Assembly (NCBI GenBank): GCA_030834895.1
Contig: JAUQXA010000024.1
Location: 1-64,000 of the forward strand
Length of the DNA stretch: 64,000 nt
Direction: 5' to 3'
Origin: Anaerolineales bacterium
Lineage (GTDB): Bacteria > Chloroflexota > Anaerolineae > Anaerolineales > Villigracilaceae
Shown here: in pieces, positions 42,350 to 50,931 of the stretch
Layout of the letters: the number at the start of each line of letters is the position of its first letter
How positions within the stretch are numbered: position 1 is the first letter of the stretch
Made by a program: the position numbers and the translations under genes
The notes under the pieces: generated by a model
What the model was told of the DNA's origin: nothing
What the model saw: only the letters and a program-made list of their open reading frames with translations
Database searches by the model: none

Positions 42350-43429
42350 ATGCCTGAAAAGAAAACAATCCCTCCCGCCTACGTTGGCTTTGGCATGTTG
42401 ACCCCCGTCTACGTGATGGCGCTGGACAAACTGCCCAAGCACAACACTGGCGCAATCGTTCACCAGGTCAGCGAGTACGTTTACGACGACGCGGCAATTA
42501 TCGCCTGCAACCTGCGCCAGTGGGGAATTTCCACTGGAATGATCGGCACCGCTGTCGGCGATGACCTGCTCGGTCATTATGTATCGGACACATTGGCGGA
42601 AATGGGCGTTCAGGGTGATGTGCGTTTTACCAAAAAGTACAAGACCCCGCTCGAAGTGAACGTCTCGGATAAGTTCGGCGCGCGCACCTATTTCTGGCAG
42701 CGTTCGCCCGAGATTTTATCCACCCTCGACACGGCGGATTTATCCATGCTCAACGGCGCGAAACTCATGTATGTGGATTGGTATGACGGCGACCACATCA
42801 TCCGCGCCATGAACGAAGCCCGCCGCCGTAACGTGCCTGTCTTCCTCAACTTGGAGCATGGTCACAGCGACCCCGAAATCATGGAGAAATACGTCAGCCG
42901 CGCCACCATCTGTCAGGCAGTGACCGACGCCGCGCAGATTGGCAATAAATCCGCCATGCTTGCCACTGCGAAGAAACTGCTCAAAGCCGGCATCGAGACG
43001 GCAATTATCACTATGGCGAGTCGCGGTTGCATGGTTGTTCAAGGCGATGAGATTGTCCGCGTTCATGCGCCAAAGGTCAAAGCGGTTGACGGCTCCGGCG
43101 CGGGCGCGACATTCTCTTCGGGCTTCATTTATGGCTACCTGAAAAAATGGAGTTTGGAAGACTCTGTCCGCTTTGCGATTGCAGCGGCTTCGTTGAAGGT
43201 GACCCGCTCCGGCTTGACGATGTTTCCCGTAAAGGAGATCAAGACTTTGGCCGCCACCCTCGAGGTGGAGCGCATGGTCTACCGCGACAATAAATTCTTC
43301 GAGATTGACAAACTGCTTTCGCAGGCGCAGGGGAATCCGTTGTTGAAGGGCAGTGCCAAACTTGCACACCAGCTTCTGACAAAAAAGAAGGCAGAACGCA
43401 AGAAAATCAAGCGTTCACTGGTTGGATAG
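42350..43429 (+). CDS. PfkB-family sugar kinase-like protein lacking the catalytic Asp
   Basis: This 359-residue protein has the ribokinase fold: an N-terminal segment with GAIVHQVSEYVYDDAAIIAC, NLRQWGISTGMIGTAVGDDL, and the C-terminal signature region at about 246-260, which reads AVDGSGAGATFSSGF. In active PfkB kinases this is DTxGAGDxFxxG, and the last Asp is the catalytic base. Here it is Ala253 (codon GCG, 43106-43108). The rest of the anion hole (GAG) is kept. The protein may be a non-catalytic sugar or nucleotide binder, or use another base. It lies between FAD-GcvT copy 2 and the MttB-like gene. An alternative start at 42263 lies in the inverted repeat. Confidence 0.82.
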   Translation: MPEKKTIPPAYVGFGMLTPVYVMALDKLPKHNTGAIVHQVSEYVYDDAAIIACNLRQWGISTGMIGTAVGDDLLGHYVSDTLAEMGVQGDVRFTKKYKTPLEVNVSDKFGARTYFWQRSPEILSTLDTADLSMLNGAKLMYVDWYDGDHIIRAMNEARRRNVPVFLNLEHGHSDPEIMEKYVSRATICQAVTDAAQIGNKSAMLATAKKLLKAGIETAIITMASRGCMVVQGDEIVRVHAPKVKAVDGSGAGATFSSGFIYGYLKKWSLEDSVRFAIAAASLKVTRSGLTMFPVKEIKTLAATLEVERMVYRDNKFFEIDKLLSQAQGNPLLKGSAKLAHQLLTKKKAERKKIKRSLVG

Positions 43430-43437
43430 TTTTGGAG

Positions 43438-43486
43438 TCCAACGACTCCAGTCGTTGGATACTCAAAAGTCGGGAGACTTTTGAGT
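43438..43486. repeat. Two tandem hairpins between pfkB-like and mttB-like genes
   Basis: TCCAACGACT-CC-AGTCGTTGGA spans 43438-43459, and ACTCAAAAGT / ACTTTTGAGT (43461-43470 and 43477-43486) follows. The first shares the AACGACT core with 24017-24044, the second resembles 20690-20708. They start 9 nt after the pfkB-like stop. Confidence 0.75.
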
Positions 43487-43522
43487 CCGAATGTGCAGAA
43501 AACTTATTGGAAGGAGAACCCG

Positions 43523-44959
43523 ATGTCATACGCAACTTTGTTGACCCAGGAACAGGTTGAAAGAATTCACGAAGCCGCTTTGGAGATTCTTGAAGAAGTC
43601 GGCATGAAGGTCCGCTTCGAGCCCGCCCGCGAGTTGTTCAAGAAACACGGCTGTATCGTGGAAGAGGAGCGGGTCAAGTTCCCGCGCGCGGTGGTGGAAA
43701 AATATCGCAAGATGATTCCGCCGACCTTCACCTTCTACGCCCGCGACCCGAAGTTCGACAAGACGCTGCCGCAGGATAGCCCGGTCATCGTCACGGCGAG
43801 TTCGGCCCCGGATATCCTGGACCCGCTCACAGGTCAGGAACGGCGGGCGACTTCGAGCGATATCGCGCGGATTGCCCATCTCATCAACGAACTGCCTGGC
43901 TACGACATCTTCTCCATCTCCACGCTGGCGGATGACGCTCCAACCAATCAGTTCACTCTCTCGCGCCTGTATCCCGCCCTCCGGTATTGCAAGAAGCCTT
44001 TGCGTGTCACCACCACCGACGCCAAAGATACTGCCAGCGTGATGAAGATGGCATACATGGTTGCGGGCGGGGAGGCGACATACAGGGAGCATCCCTTCCT
44101 GACTCACCATTACTGCCCCGTTGTCTCACCGTTGACGATGGATGTCCTCTCGACTGAGAATGTGATGTACTTTGCGAAGGAAGGCTTGCCCGTCTACCCG
44201 ACCATTGTGCCGAATGCCGGGCTGACCTCGCCCATGTCAATGGCCGGGACTCTGGCGCAGGGGAACGCCGAATTCCTTGCTGCCGCCACCCTGATGCAGA
44301 TGGTGAAAGAAGGTACGCCGTTGATTTACGCCACGCTTGCCACTGTTGCCGACATGCGTTCAGGTGCTTATACCTCCGGCGGGATCGAGTGCGGGATGCT
44401 TCATATGGCGTTCGCCCAATTGGCGCGGTTTTACAATGTGCCGGTAGGCGGCTACATCGGCCTGACCAATGCCAAAATCAACGACGCGCAGGCAGGCTAT
44501 GAAACAGGCATGTCCGCCATGGGCGGAACCGTCGCCGGCATGGACATGTTCAACATCGGCGGTTTGATTGATGCGCTCAAGACTTTCGACTTTGCCAAGG
44601 CAGTGATCGACGATGAAGTGGCGCAGATGATGAAGCGCGTCAAACGCGGAATCAATTTCAGTGACGAAGAGCTGGGGCTTGACCTCATCAAGCAAGTGGG
44701 TCCTGGCGGCTCGTTCATCGTTGCCAAGCACACCACCAAACGCATGAAGACCGAAGCGGTGATGACCAAACTGGCGGACCGCGACACGCGCACCGCCTGG
44801 GAAAAGAAAGGCGCGCTGGATATTCACGCCCGGGCCATGAATCGCGTGAAGGAAATTATGTCCGCCAATACGGACTCGTTCATTTCACCGGAGATGGATG
44901 CCCAACTCCGCGCCGAATTTCCCGAGCTGGTGACAGGCGAGTTGAAGTCGTTCGAATAA
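43523..44959 (+). CDS. MttB-superfamily (trimethylamine/glycine betaine-type) methyltransferase, non-pyrrolysine
   Basis: This 478-residue protein opens with LTQEQVERIHEAALEILEEV, continues VEKYRKMIPPTFTFYARDP and TASSAPDILDPLTGQERRAT, and has the TIM-barrel core (VSPLTMDVLSTENVMYFAKE, PNAGLTSPMSMAGTLAQGNA, GGIECGMLHMAFAQLA). This is the MttB family. The frame contains no internal TAG, so it is one of the pyrrolysine-free members, of which the known ones (MtgB, MtcB, MtpB) demethylate glycine betaine, carnitine or proline betaine with a corrinoid protein. No corrinoid protein gene is in the window. It probably removes the first methyl of a quaternary amine, feeding the FAD-GcvT enzymes. AAGGAG precedes the ATG at 43523. 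Confidence 0.88.
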   Translation: MSYATLLTQEQVERIHEAALEILEEVGMKVRFEPARELFKKHGCIVEEERVKFPRAVVEKYRKMIPPTFTFYARDPKFDKTLPQDSPVIVTASSAPDILDPLTGQERRATSSDIARIAHLINELPGYDIFSISTLADDAPTNQFTLSRLYPALRYCKKPLRVTTTDAKDTASVMKMAYMVAGGEATYREHPFLTHHYCPVVSPLTMDVLSTENVMYFAKEGLPVYPTIVPNAGLTSPMSMAGTLAQGNAEFLAAATLMQMVKEGTPLIYATLATVADMRSGAYTSGGIECGMLHMAFAQLARFYNVPVGGYIGLTNAKINDAQAGYETGMSAMGGTVAGMDMFNIGGLIDALKTFDFAKAVIDDEVAQMMKRVKRGINFSDEELGLDLIKQVGPGGSFIVAKHTTKRMKTEAVMTKLADRDTRTAWEKKGALDIHARAMNRVKEIMSANTDSFISPEMDAQLRAEFPELVTGELKSFE

Positions 44960-44980
44960 TCCAGTTGGATTGGAGTTTGT

Positions 44981-45601
44981 ATGCTGAAAATTTTCAAACG
45001 TAAGGAAGATAAATTTCAAAAACTGATCGAGGAGCAGGCCTCCATTGCCTACGAAGCCTTGAAGTTGCTGGTCAAATATTTGGAGACACTCGACCGTGAA
45101 GTGGCTGAGGAGTTGTCCATCAAGGAAAAAGAAGCAGACGAGGTCCGCCGAATTTTGATCGATGAGTTGAATCGCACCTTTGTCACGCCGTTTGACCGCG
45201 AGGATATTTTTGCCCTCTCCCGTTCGATTGACGATGTGGTGGATTATGCGGACACCACCGCGATGGAAATGCTTATTCTGAATGTAAAGTCCACGCCTTA
45301 TATGCTGAGAATTGCGAGCCTCTTGAAAGATGCCACGTACGAAATCTGGCATGCCGTGCAGCGCCTTCCAAAGCACCCTGCTATTGCCATTGACCATGCC
45401 CAGCGAGCAAAGGCCTTGGAAAACCGCGTTGAGGCCGTCTACCGTGAGGCCATTGCCGACCTGTTCAGCGGACCCGAAGACTTGCATCATGTGGTTGAGA
45501 TGTTGAAAATGCGCGAGGTCTATCGTCACCTGTCCAATGCGGCGGACCGCGGCGACGAAGCCGCCAATTCGATTGCGGATATTGTTGTAAAGAAGACTTA
45601 A
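44981..45601 (+). CDS. DUF47 (PhoU-like) phosphate transport accessory protein
   Basis: This 206-residue helical protein (MLKIFKRKEDKFQKLIEEQA, EADEVRRILIDELNRTFVTP, FDREDIFALSRSIDDVVDYA) is the DUF47/Pit accessory family, distant relatives of PhoU. It regulates or partners the low-affinity phosphate transporter encoded 10 nt downstream; the two genes form the usual pair. It lies 21 nt after the MttB-like gene on the same strand, so phosphate handling is co-transcribed with the demethylation genes. Confidence 0.92.
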   Translation: MLKIFKRKEDKFQKLIEEQASIAYEALKLLVKYLETLDREVAEELSIKEKEADEVRRILIDELNRTFVTPFDREDIFALSRSIDDVVDYADTTAMEMLILNVKSTPYMLRIASLLKDATYEIWHAVQRLPKHPAIAIDHAQRAKALENRVEAVYREAIADLFSGPEDLHHVVEMLKMREVYRHLSNAADRGDEAANSIADIVVKKT

Positions 45602-45611
45602 CAAGGCGTTA

Positions 45612-46595
45612 ATGTCTCCCCAACTGATTCTTGTTATCCTTCTGTCGCTGGTGTTCGATTTTCTGAATGGTGTGCACGACTCCAGCAACATCGTTGCCAC
45701 CATGATTGCCTCGCGCGCATTCAGCCCGCGTTCGGCGCTGGCGCTGACAGCAACAGCCGAGTTTCTAGGTCCATTTTTATTTGGTGTGACCGTTGCCACA
45801 ACAATTGGAGATGAGGTCACCCAGGCGAATGCGCTTAATCTGGAGGTGATCATCGCCTGTCTGATTGGCGCGATCTTTTGGAACCTGCTTACCTGGTTTT
45901 TTGGAATTCCCAGTAGTTCGTCTCATGCGCTGATTGGCGGCATGGTCGGAGCGGTGCTCGCGGGCGCGGGTTTCGGAGCAATCAAGTTGCACGGTCTTGA
46001 GAAGGTTTTGATTGCCCTGTTTACTTCACCGTTGGTCGGTTTTTTTGCGGGTTTTGTTGTAACCCGTCTGATCTATTTCCTTGCACAGACCGTTAGCCCG
46101 GAAGTCAATTGGTTCTTCAAAAAAGGGCAATTGATCACTGCCCTCGGAATGGCCTTCAGTCATGGGACCAACGATGCTCAGAAAACAATGGGTATTATCA
46201 CACTCAGTCTCGTAATCAGTGGTTACATCACTGAATTTCGTGTGCTGCCGTGGGTGGTGGCTTTGAGTGCTTCTGCGATTGCGCTCGGCACAGCTTTGGG
46301 CGGCTGGAGGTTGATCCGCACTCTGGGCGGAAAGTTCTATAAAATCCGTCCGGTACACGGCTTTTCAACGCAACTCACTTCCGGACTGGTAATTCTGACA
46401 GCTTCCTTCTTCGGTCTCCCGGTCAGCACTTCGCAGGTGGTCAGTTCGGCGATCATCGGCGTCGGTTCTTCCGAGAGATTTGGCAAAGTCCGCTGGAGCG
46501 TGGCGCAGGAGATTGTGGCGGCGTGGTTTATCACCATCCCCGCCAGCGCCCTGGTATCGGCTGGTTTTTACTGGCTGATTATCTTTGTGGAATAG
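45612..46595 (+). CDS. pit: PiT-family inorganic phosphate transporter
   Basis: This 327-residue protein has about 10 membrane helices. It carries both PiT signatures: FDFLNGVHDSSNIVATMIAS near the N-terminus and MAFSHGTNDAQKTMGII in the second half, plus FGIPSSSSHALIGGMVGA and its repeat GLPVSTSQVVSSAIIGVG. It moves phosphate with H+ or Na+ (or as metal-phosphate). Paired with DUF47. Placement beside enzymes inferred to act on phosphoesters suggests it balances phosphate released or required by the pathway. Start ATG at 45612 with AAGG upstream. Confidence 0.93.
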   Translation: MSPQLILVILLSLVFDFLNGVHDSSNIVATMIASRAFSPRSALALTATAEFLGPFLFGVTVATTIGDEVTQANALNLEVIIACLIGAIFWNLLTWFFGIPSSSSHALIGGMVGAVLAGAGFGAIKLHGLEKVLIALFTSPLVGFFAGFVVTRLIYFLAQTVSPEVNWFFKKGQLITALGMAFSHGTNDAQKTMGIITLSLVISGYITEFRVLPWVVALSASAIALGTALGGWRLIRTLGGKFYKIRPVHGFSTQLTSGLVILTASFFGLPVSTSQVVSSAIIGVGSSERFGKVRWSVAQEIVAAWFITIPASALVSAGFYWLIIFVE

Positions 46596-46643
46596 CGCCG
46601 GTGTTCCCCTGTGCGGCGCTTGGCAACTTCAAAGTTAGGGCGT

Positions 46644-46673
46644 TTGACTTTGAATATTGATTAATGCTAAAAT
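46644..46673 (+). promoter_or_regulatory. Putative sigma-70 promoter of the ABC importer operon
   Basis: TTGACT (46644-46649) and TAAAAT (46668-46673) are separated by 18 nt. The implied leader to the ATG at 46784 is about 100 nt and A-rich, ending with AAAGGAGTGAGG. Confidence 0.5.
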
Positions 46674-46783
46674 GTCAAAGCTGTTTTAACAGAAATGGAG
46701 GTGCCTTAGAAAAAAATATACTACCTATTCTTTGTTCATCCTGTCGACCGTTTAATAAAAATCATAAAGGAGTGAGGAAGAAA

Positions 46784-47965
46784 ATGCGTACTAAAAAGTT
46801 TGCTTTTCAAATGTTAGCTCTGTTAGTGATTGCAGCAACCTTGTTGACTGCCTGCGGCGGTGGCGCTGCCCCTGTTGCTACTGAAGCCCCCGCTGTTGAA
46901 CAACCTGCTGCCGAAGTCCCCGCGGCAACCGAGGCTCCCGCCGCCGACCCGATGATGGAGTTATACGAAGCTGCGAAAGCTGAAGGCATGCTGTCCACCA
47001 TTGCCCTGCCCCATGACTGGTGCAATTATGGCGGCGTTATTGACGCCTTCAAGGCCAAGTACCCTGGTATCGAAGTCAACGAATTGAATCCCGACGCTGG
47101 CTCTGGCGACGAAATCGAAGCCATCAAGGCGAACATGAACAATAAGGGCCCGCAGGCTCCCGATGTCGTCGATGTTGGCTTCTCGTTTGGCGAGGCAAAT
47201 CAGGATTTATTCATGCCGTACAAAGTGTCCACATGGGATACCATTCCCGATGGCATGAAGGACCCCGAAGGTTATTGGTACGGCGATTACTTCGGCGTCA
47301 TGGCTTTTCTTGTGAACACCGACGTCCAGCCCGATGTTCCCCAGGACTGGAAGGACCTTCTTGATCCGAAGTACAAGGGACAGGTAGCCCAATCCGGTGA
47401 TCCTCGCACCTCCAACCAGGCAATCCAGGCTGTCCAGGCCGCCGCACTTGCCAATGGCGGCTCCCTCGACGATGCCGCTCCAGGCTTGGAATTCTTTGCC
47501 GAACTGAACAAGGCTGGCAACCTCATCCCGTTGATCGCCAACAATGGGCTGGTCGCCAAGGGTGAAATCCCCGTCCGCCTGACCTGGGACTACAATGGTC
47601 TCGCCGCCATCGATTCCTTCGAAGGCAACCCCAATGCCGTGTTGGTGATTCCCGCCACTGGTCAGTTTGCCGGTGTGTACGTCCAGGCAATTAGCGCTTA
47701 TGCCCCGCACCCCAATGCTGCCAAGTTGTGGATGGAATTTCTGTACTCGGATGAAGGTCAGTTGTTGTGGATGGAAGGTTACTGCCATCCCGCCCGCGAG
47801 ACCGACATGCGCGCGCGCGGTGTTGTTCCTGCCGAACTGTCTGCCAAACTGCCCGATGTCTCGAAGGCTGTCTTCCCCTCCGCCGAACAGCTTACCACTG
47901 CAAAAGAGTTGATTACCAAACAGTGGGACTCGGTTGTTGGTGCTGATATCAAGGCTGCCGAGTAA
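46784..47965 (+). CDS. ABC transporter substrate-binding lipoprotein
   Basis: This 393-residue protein has a lipoprotein signal peptide (lipobox LLTACG, Cys near residue 23), an Ala/Pro/Glu-rich linker (about 25-50) and a periplasmic-binding fold of the iron/thiamine/polyamine/aminoethylphosphonate type (ALPHDWCNYGGVIDAFKAKY, GIEVNELNPDAGSGDEIEAI, YWYGDYFGVMAFLVNTDVQP, DLLDPKYKGQVAQSGDPRTS). It captures the substrate outside the membrane. The operon downstream gives two permeases, an ATPase and a phosphodiesterase, so the substrate may be a phosphorylated or quaternary organic compound; ferric iron is the main alternative. The start at 46784 has AAAGGAG upstream, and an earlier in-frame ATG at 46664 overlaps the promoter. 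Confidence 0.88.
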   Translation: MRTKKFAFQMLALLVIAATLLTACGGGAAPVATEAPAVEQPAAEVPAATEAPAADPMMELYEAAKAEGMLSTIALPHDWCNYGGVIDAFKAKYPGIEVNELNPDAGSGDEIEAIKANMNNKGPQAPDVVDVGFSFGEANQDLFMPYKVSTWDTIPDGMKDPEGYWYGDYFGVMAFLVNTDVQPDVPQDWKDLLDPKYKGQVAQSGDPRTSNQAIQAVQAAALANGGSLDDAAPGLEFFAELNKAGNLIPLIANNGLVAKGEIPVRLTWDYNGLAAIDSFEGNPNAVLVIPATGQFAGVYVQAISAYAPHPNAAKLWMEFLYSDEGQLLWMEGYCHPARETDMRARGVVPAELSAKLPDVSKAVFPSAEQLTTAKELITKQWDSVVGADIKAAE

Positions 47966-47985
47966 TTTACTTGCCCTTTAAAATG

Positions 47986-48012
47986 CGAGACCCTGCCATT
48001 GGCAGGGTCTCG
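47986..48012 (+). promoter_or_regulatory. Intercistronic hairpin after the binding-protein gene
   Basis: CGAGACCCTGCC (47986-47997) pairs perfectly with GGCAGGGTCTCG (48001-48012) around ATT. No T-run follows, and the permease gene starts 33 nt on. Such hairpins protect the 3' end of binding-protein mRNA and give it a higher level than the permease mRNA, as in malE-malF. Confidence 0.65.
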
Positions 48013-48044
48013 TCTAAGCAGGAAAAGCTCTGAGGTAACAAAAA

Positions 48045-48935
48045 ATGACCCAGATAGCCCTCCCTTCCTCCAAAGATTTCGCGCCCAGATCAAATCTCAA
48101 GAACTGGATTGGCGTGGTCCCGTTCCTTTTGTTTGCGGTTCTTTTCATCTTTCTGCCTTCATTGCGTCTGTTTATTGGCAGTTTTACAGATGCAGATGGA
48201 CACTTTACTCTGGCGAACATAGTTGACTTGTTTACTCAGCAATATATTCTTGATTCGTATTGGCTAAGCATTAAAATCAGCGCAGTGACCGCCCTTGGCG
48301 GCGGCATATTTGGCTTTTTGCTGGCGTATTCCGTGACGGTAGGGGGGTTACCCAAGCCCTTGCGCTCAGCGCTGGTCACTTTCTCCGGAGTGGCATCAAA
48401 CTTTGCCGGCGTTCCGCTGGCATTTGCCTTTGTGGCCACCCTTGGACGCACAGGGTTCGTGACCACCGTCCTAAAGGAAGTCTTTGACTATAACATTTAT
48501 GATGCCGGTTTTAATCTTTACAGCTTTTTGGGTTTGGCCCTCACTTACATGTATTTTCAATTCCCATTGATGGTATTGGTCATGGCCCCCGCCTTGGATG
48601 GATTGAAGAACGAGTGGAGGGAAGCGGCGGAAAATCTTGGCGCAAATTCGTTTCAATACTGGCTTCGTATAGCGCTGCCGATCCTACTGCCTTCCATATT
48701 GGGCGCGATGATCCTTTTATTCGGGAACGCATTCGGGGCCTATGCCACCGCCTATGCCCTTACAGGCGGGCGTCTGCCGATCATCACCATTCAGATTGGA
48801 GCACAGGTGCGCGGTGATGTGCTTCATAATCCCAACCTCGGCAATGCGATGGCAATGGGCATGGTCTTCATCATGGCCATTTCGCTCGCGGGCTATTCCT
48901 GGCTACAAGGCAAGACGGAAAGGTGGTTGAGATGA
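48045..48935 (+). CDS. ABC transporter permease (first subunit)
   Basis: This 296-residue protein has six membrane helices and the EAA-type loop EWREAAENLGANSFQYWLRI ALPILL that contacts the ATPase. It belongs to the binding-protein-dependent permeases of the PotB/AfuB/PhnV type. It forms a heterodimeric channel with the next gene product, with which it overlaps by four bases (ATGA, 48932-48935). It stands 79 nt after the binding-protein gene. Confidence 0.9.
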   Translation: MTQIALPSSKDFAPRSNLKNWIGVVPFLLFAVLFIFLPSLRLFIGSFTDADGHFTLANIVDLFTQQYILDSYWLSIKISAVTALGGGIFGFLLAYSVTVGGLPKPLRSALVTFSGVASNFAGVPLAFAFVATLGRTGFVTTVLKEVFDYNIYDAGFNLYSFLGLALTYMYFQFPLMVLVMAPALDGLKNEWREAAENLGANSFQYWLRIALPILLPSILGAMILLFGNAFGAYATAYALTGGRLPIITIQIGAQVRGDVLHNPNLGNAMAMGMVFIMAISLAGYSWLQGKTERWLR

Positions 48936-49765
48936 ACCTTGCAACACGTTTGAGAAAATTCCCATTTTGGAGCTATTTGTGGTTCATTTTGGGTGTATTT
49001 TATTTTGTTGCGCCCCTCCTTGCCACGTTTGAATTTTCACTGGGCATGGAACGGGGTGTGATTGGTTTCAAAGCTTATGAAAGGGCCTTCGCCGACAATA
49101 AATTTTGGGAGACCTTTGGGTATTCCGTTTTTCTTGCGGCGATGACCATTATTGTAAGCATCAGCCTGATCGTTCCGACGGCATACTGGATTCGCCTGCG
49201 TCTTCCCGAAGCGCGCAGAATCGTCGAATTCATTACCCTGCTTCCCTTTGTCATCCCCGCAATCATCCTCGTCTTTGGATTGATCCGCGTTTACAGTTCT
49301 CCGCTGAATGTCCCTTTTACGGCAGTGACCCTGGTGGAACCTCTGACGAATTTCAAATTCGGCACCAATGTCCTTATCATTGGAGGATATATGGTGCTTG
49401 GGTTGCCTTACATGTACCGTTCAGTGGATACCGGCATGCGCACGGTTGACGTGCGCACTCTGACCGAGGCGGCGCAAAGCCTTGGGGCGAGCTGGTTTGT
49501 CATCATTACTCGCGTAATCCTGCCCAACATTCGCGCTGCATTGTTGAGTGGCGCCCTATTAACGTTTGCGATCGTGGTCGGTGAGGTTGTCCTGGCTTCC
49601 TTCCTGGGCGTTCCCGCATTTGGTCCATACCTGTTTTTACTGGGACAGCACCGCGCTTACGAGCCGGCCGCGCTTTCCTTCACCACCTTCCTGCTCACCT
49701 GGGCTGCAATGGGTATCATTCAGTTGATTACCGGTGGACAGGGACAGGTTTCCGGCGCACACTAA
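48932..49765 (+). CDS. ABC transporter permease (second subunit)
   Basis: This 277-residue protein has six membrane helices, with the EAA loop DVRTLTEAAQSLGASWFVII TRVILP near residue 180-200. It is the PotC/PhnU-type partner of the 48045 gene product. Its ATG overlaps the upstream stop (ATGA), so the two subunits are made in a coupled way. An in-frame start three codons earlier is possible but would lie inside the upstream gene. The ATPase gene follows after 19 nt. Confidence 0.9.
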   Translation: MNLATRLRKFPFWSYLWFILGVFYFVAPLLATFEFSLGMERGVIGFKAYERAFADNKFWETFGYSVFLAAMTIIVSISLIVPTAYWIRLRLPEARRIVEFITLLPFVIPAIILVFGLIRVYSSPLNVPFTAVTLVEPLTNFKFGTNVLIIGGYMVLGLPYMYRSVDTGMRTVDVRTLTEAAQSLGASWFVIITRVILPNIRAALLSGALLTFAIVVGEVVLASFLGVPAFGPYLFLLGQHRAYEPAALSFTTFLLTWAAMGIIQLITGGQGQVSGAH

Positions 49766-49784
49766 CAGTATTCGGGAGGCTTAC

Positions 49785-50846
49785 ATGGCACATCTTACAC
49801 TTTCCAATGTTTCAAAACACTTCGGAGATTTCACGGCCGTCCGTGATTTCAACCTGGAAGTGGAGCGAGGAGAATTTGTCTCCTTCCTTGGCCCTTCCGG
49901 TTGCGGCAAGACAACCACCCTGCGCATGATCGCAGGCTTCGAGATTCCCTCCTCAGGTACGGTGCTTATTGATGATGTGGATATCACCAACAAGGCGCCC
50001 AGCCAGCGAAATGTCGGCATGGTTTTTCAAGCGTATGCGCTCTTTCCAAATATGACGGTCGCGAACAACATCGGGTTTGGACTGCGTATTCGCAAGGAGC
50101 CTGAAGAAGCTGTCAAAAAGCGCGTGAATGAAATGTTGGCACTCATTCACCTGGAGAAAAAGGGAAATAGCTATCCGTACCAGCTTTCCGGCGGACAGCA
50201 GCAGCGCGTTGCCCTCGCGCGCGCGCTTGCGATCCGTCCGCAGGTGCTTTTGTTGGATGAGCCGCTCTCCGCGCTGGATGCAAAGATTCGCGTGTCCCTG
50301 CGCGCTGAAATTCGAGCCATCCAGCGCGAACTGGGCATTACCGCCATTTACGTGACACACGACCAGGAGGAAGCCCTATCCATTTCAGACCGCATCGTGG
50401 TGATGCGCGAAGGCGAAATGGATCAGGTGGGCACACCCTTTGAGGTTTATAACTTTCCGACGACCGCTTTTGTTGCCAATTTCGTTGGGACATTAAACAC
50501 GGCATCCGCCGAAGTACTTGACCCGGAAAAAGGCATTCTCAAGATGGACGGCGTGCAGTTTATCTCTGCTCAAAATTTGCATGACAGGAAGAAGGGCGAT
50601 GCGGTGAAGTTCTCAGTCCGCCCCGAGCGTTTCAGTTTTGCGTCCGAACATAAGAAGGATAATGTTTTGGATTGCACGATTGAGAATATTACTTTCCTCG
50701 GTGCGGTGGTTCGCATCCAGGTCAAGATTGGCGGAACCAACTTCAACATGGATACCTTCAACAACCCATTCCTGGAATTGCCCAAGATCGGCGACAAGGA
50801 CCAGGTCACCTGCTCCAAGGAAGCGGTGCTGGTGCTGAGTGATTAA
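49785..50846 (+). CDS. ABC transporter ATP-binding protein (PotA/FbpC-like)
   Basis: This 353-residue protein has Walker A GPSGCGKTTT (about 37-46), the Q-loop VGMVFQAYALFPNM, signature LSGGQQQRVALARAL, Walker B VLLLDEPLSALD, H-loop TAIYVTHDQEEAL, and a C-terminal TOBE domain (about 240-353) that can bind regulators or substrate. It drives the importer formed by the three upstream genes. The regulatory domain type fits the iron, polyamine and aminoethylphosphonate transporters. GGGAGG precedes the ATG at 49785. Confidence 0.93.
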   Translation: MAHLTLSNVSKHFGDFTAVRDFNLEVERGEFVSFLGPSGCGKTTTLRMIAGFEIPSSGTVLIDDVDITNKAPSQRNVGMVFQAYALFPNMTVANNIGFGLRIRKEPEEAVKKRVNEMLALIHLEKKGNSYPYQLSGGQQQRVALARALAIRPQVLLLDEPLSALDAKIRVSLRAEIRAIQRELGITAIYVTHDQEEALSISDRIVVMREGEMDQVGTPFEVYNFPTTAFVANFVGTLNTASAEVLDPEKGILKMDGVQFISAQNLHDRKKGDAVKFSVRPERFSFASEHKKDNVLDCTIENITFLGAVVRIQVKIGGTNFNMDTFNNPFLELPKIGDKDQVTCSKEAVLVLSD

Positions 50847-50873
50847 CGAATATCCCTTTGTGTTTGTAAGGTG

Positions 50874-50916
50874 AAACTGCGGTAGGTCACGTTTCAAACG
50901 TGACCTACCGCAGTTT
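50874..50916. repeat. 43-nt perfect palindrome upstream of the phosphodiesterase gene
   Basis: Two 21-nt arms, AAACTGCGGTAGGTCACGTT plus T and the mirror image, flank a central C. This is the most regular copy of the GTAGGTCACG family and lies 15 nt before the next ATG. As RNA it would fold into a long hairpin right ahead of the ribosome site. Confidence 0.88.
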
Positions 50917-50931
50917 AATGAAAAGATTGTC

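Noticed and set aside
43523..44959. Pyrrolysine-containing MttB
   Set aside because: The frame is open from start to stop with no in-frame TAG, and no pyl genes are visible.
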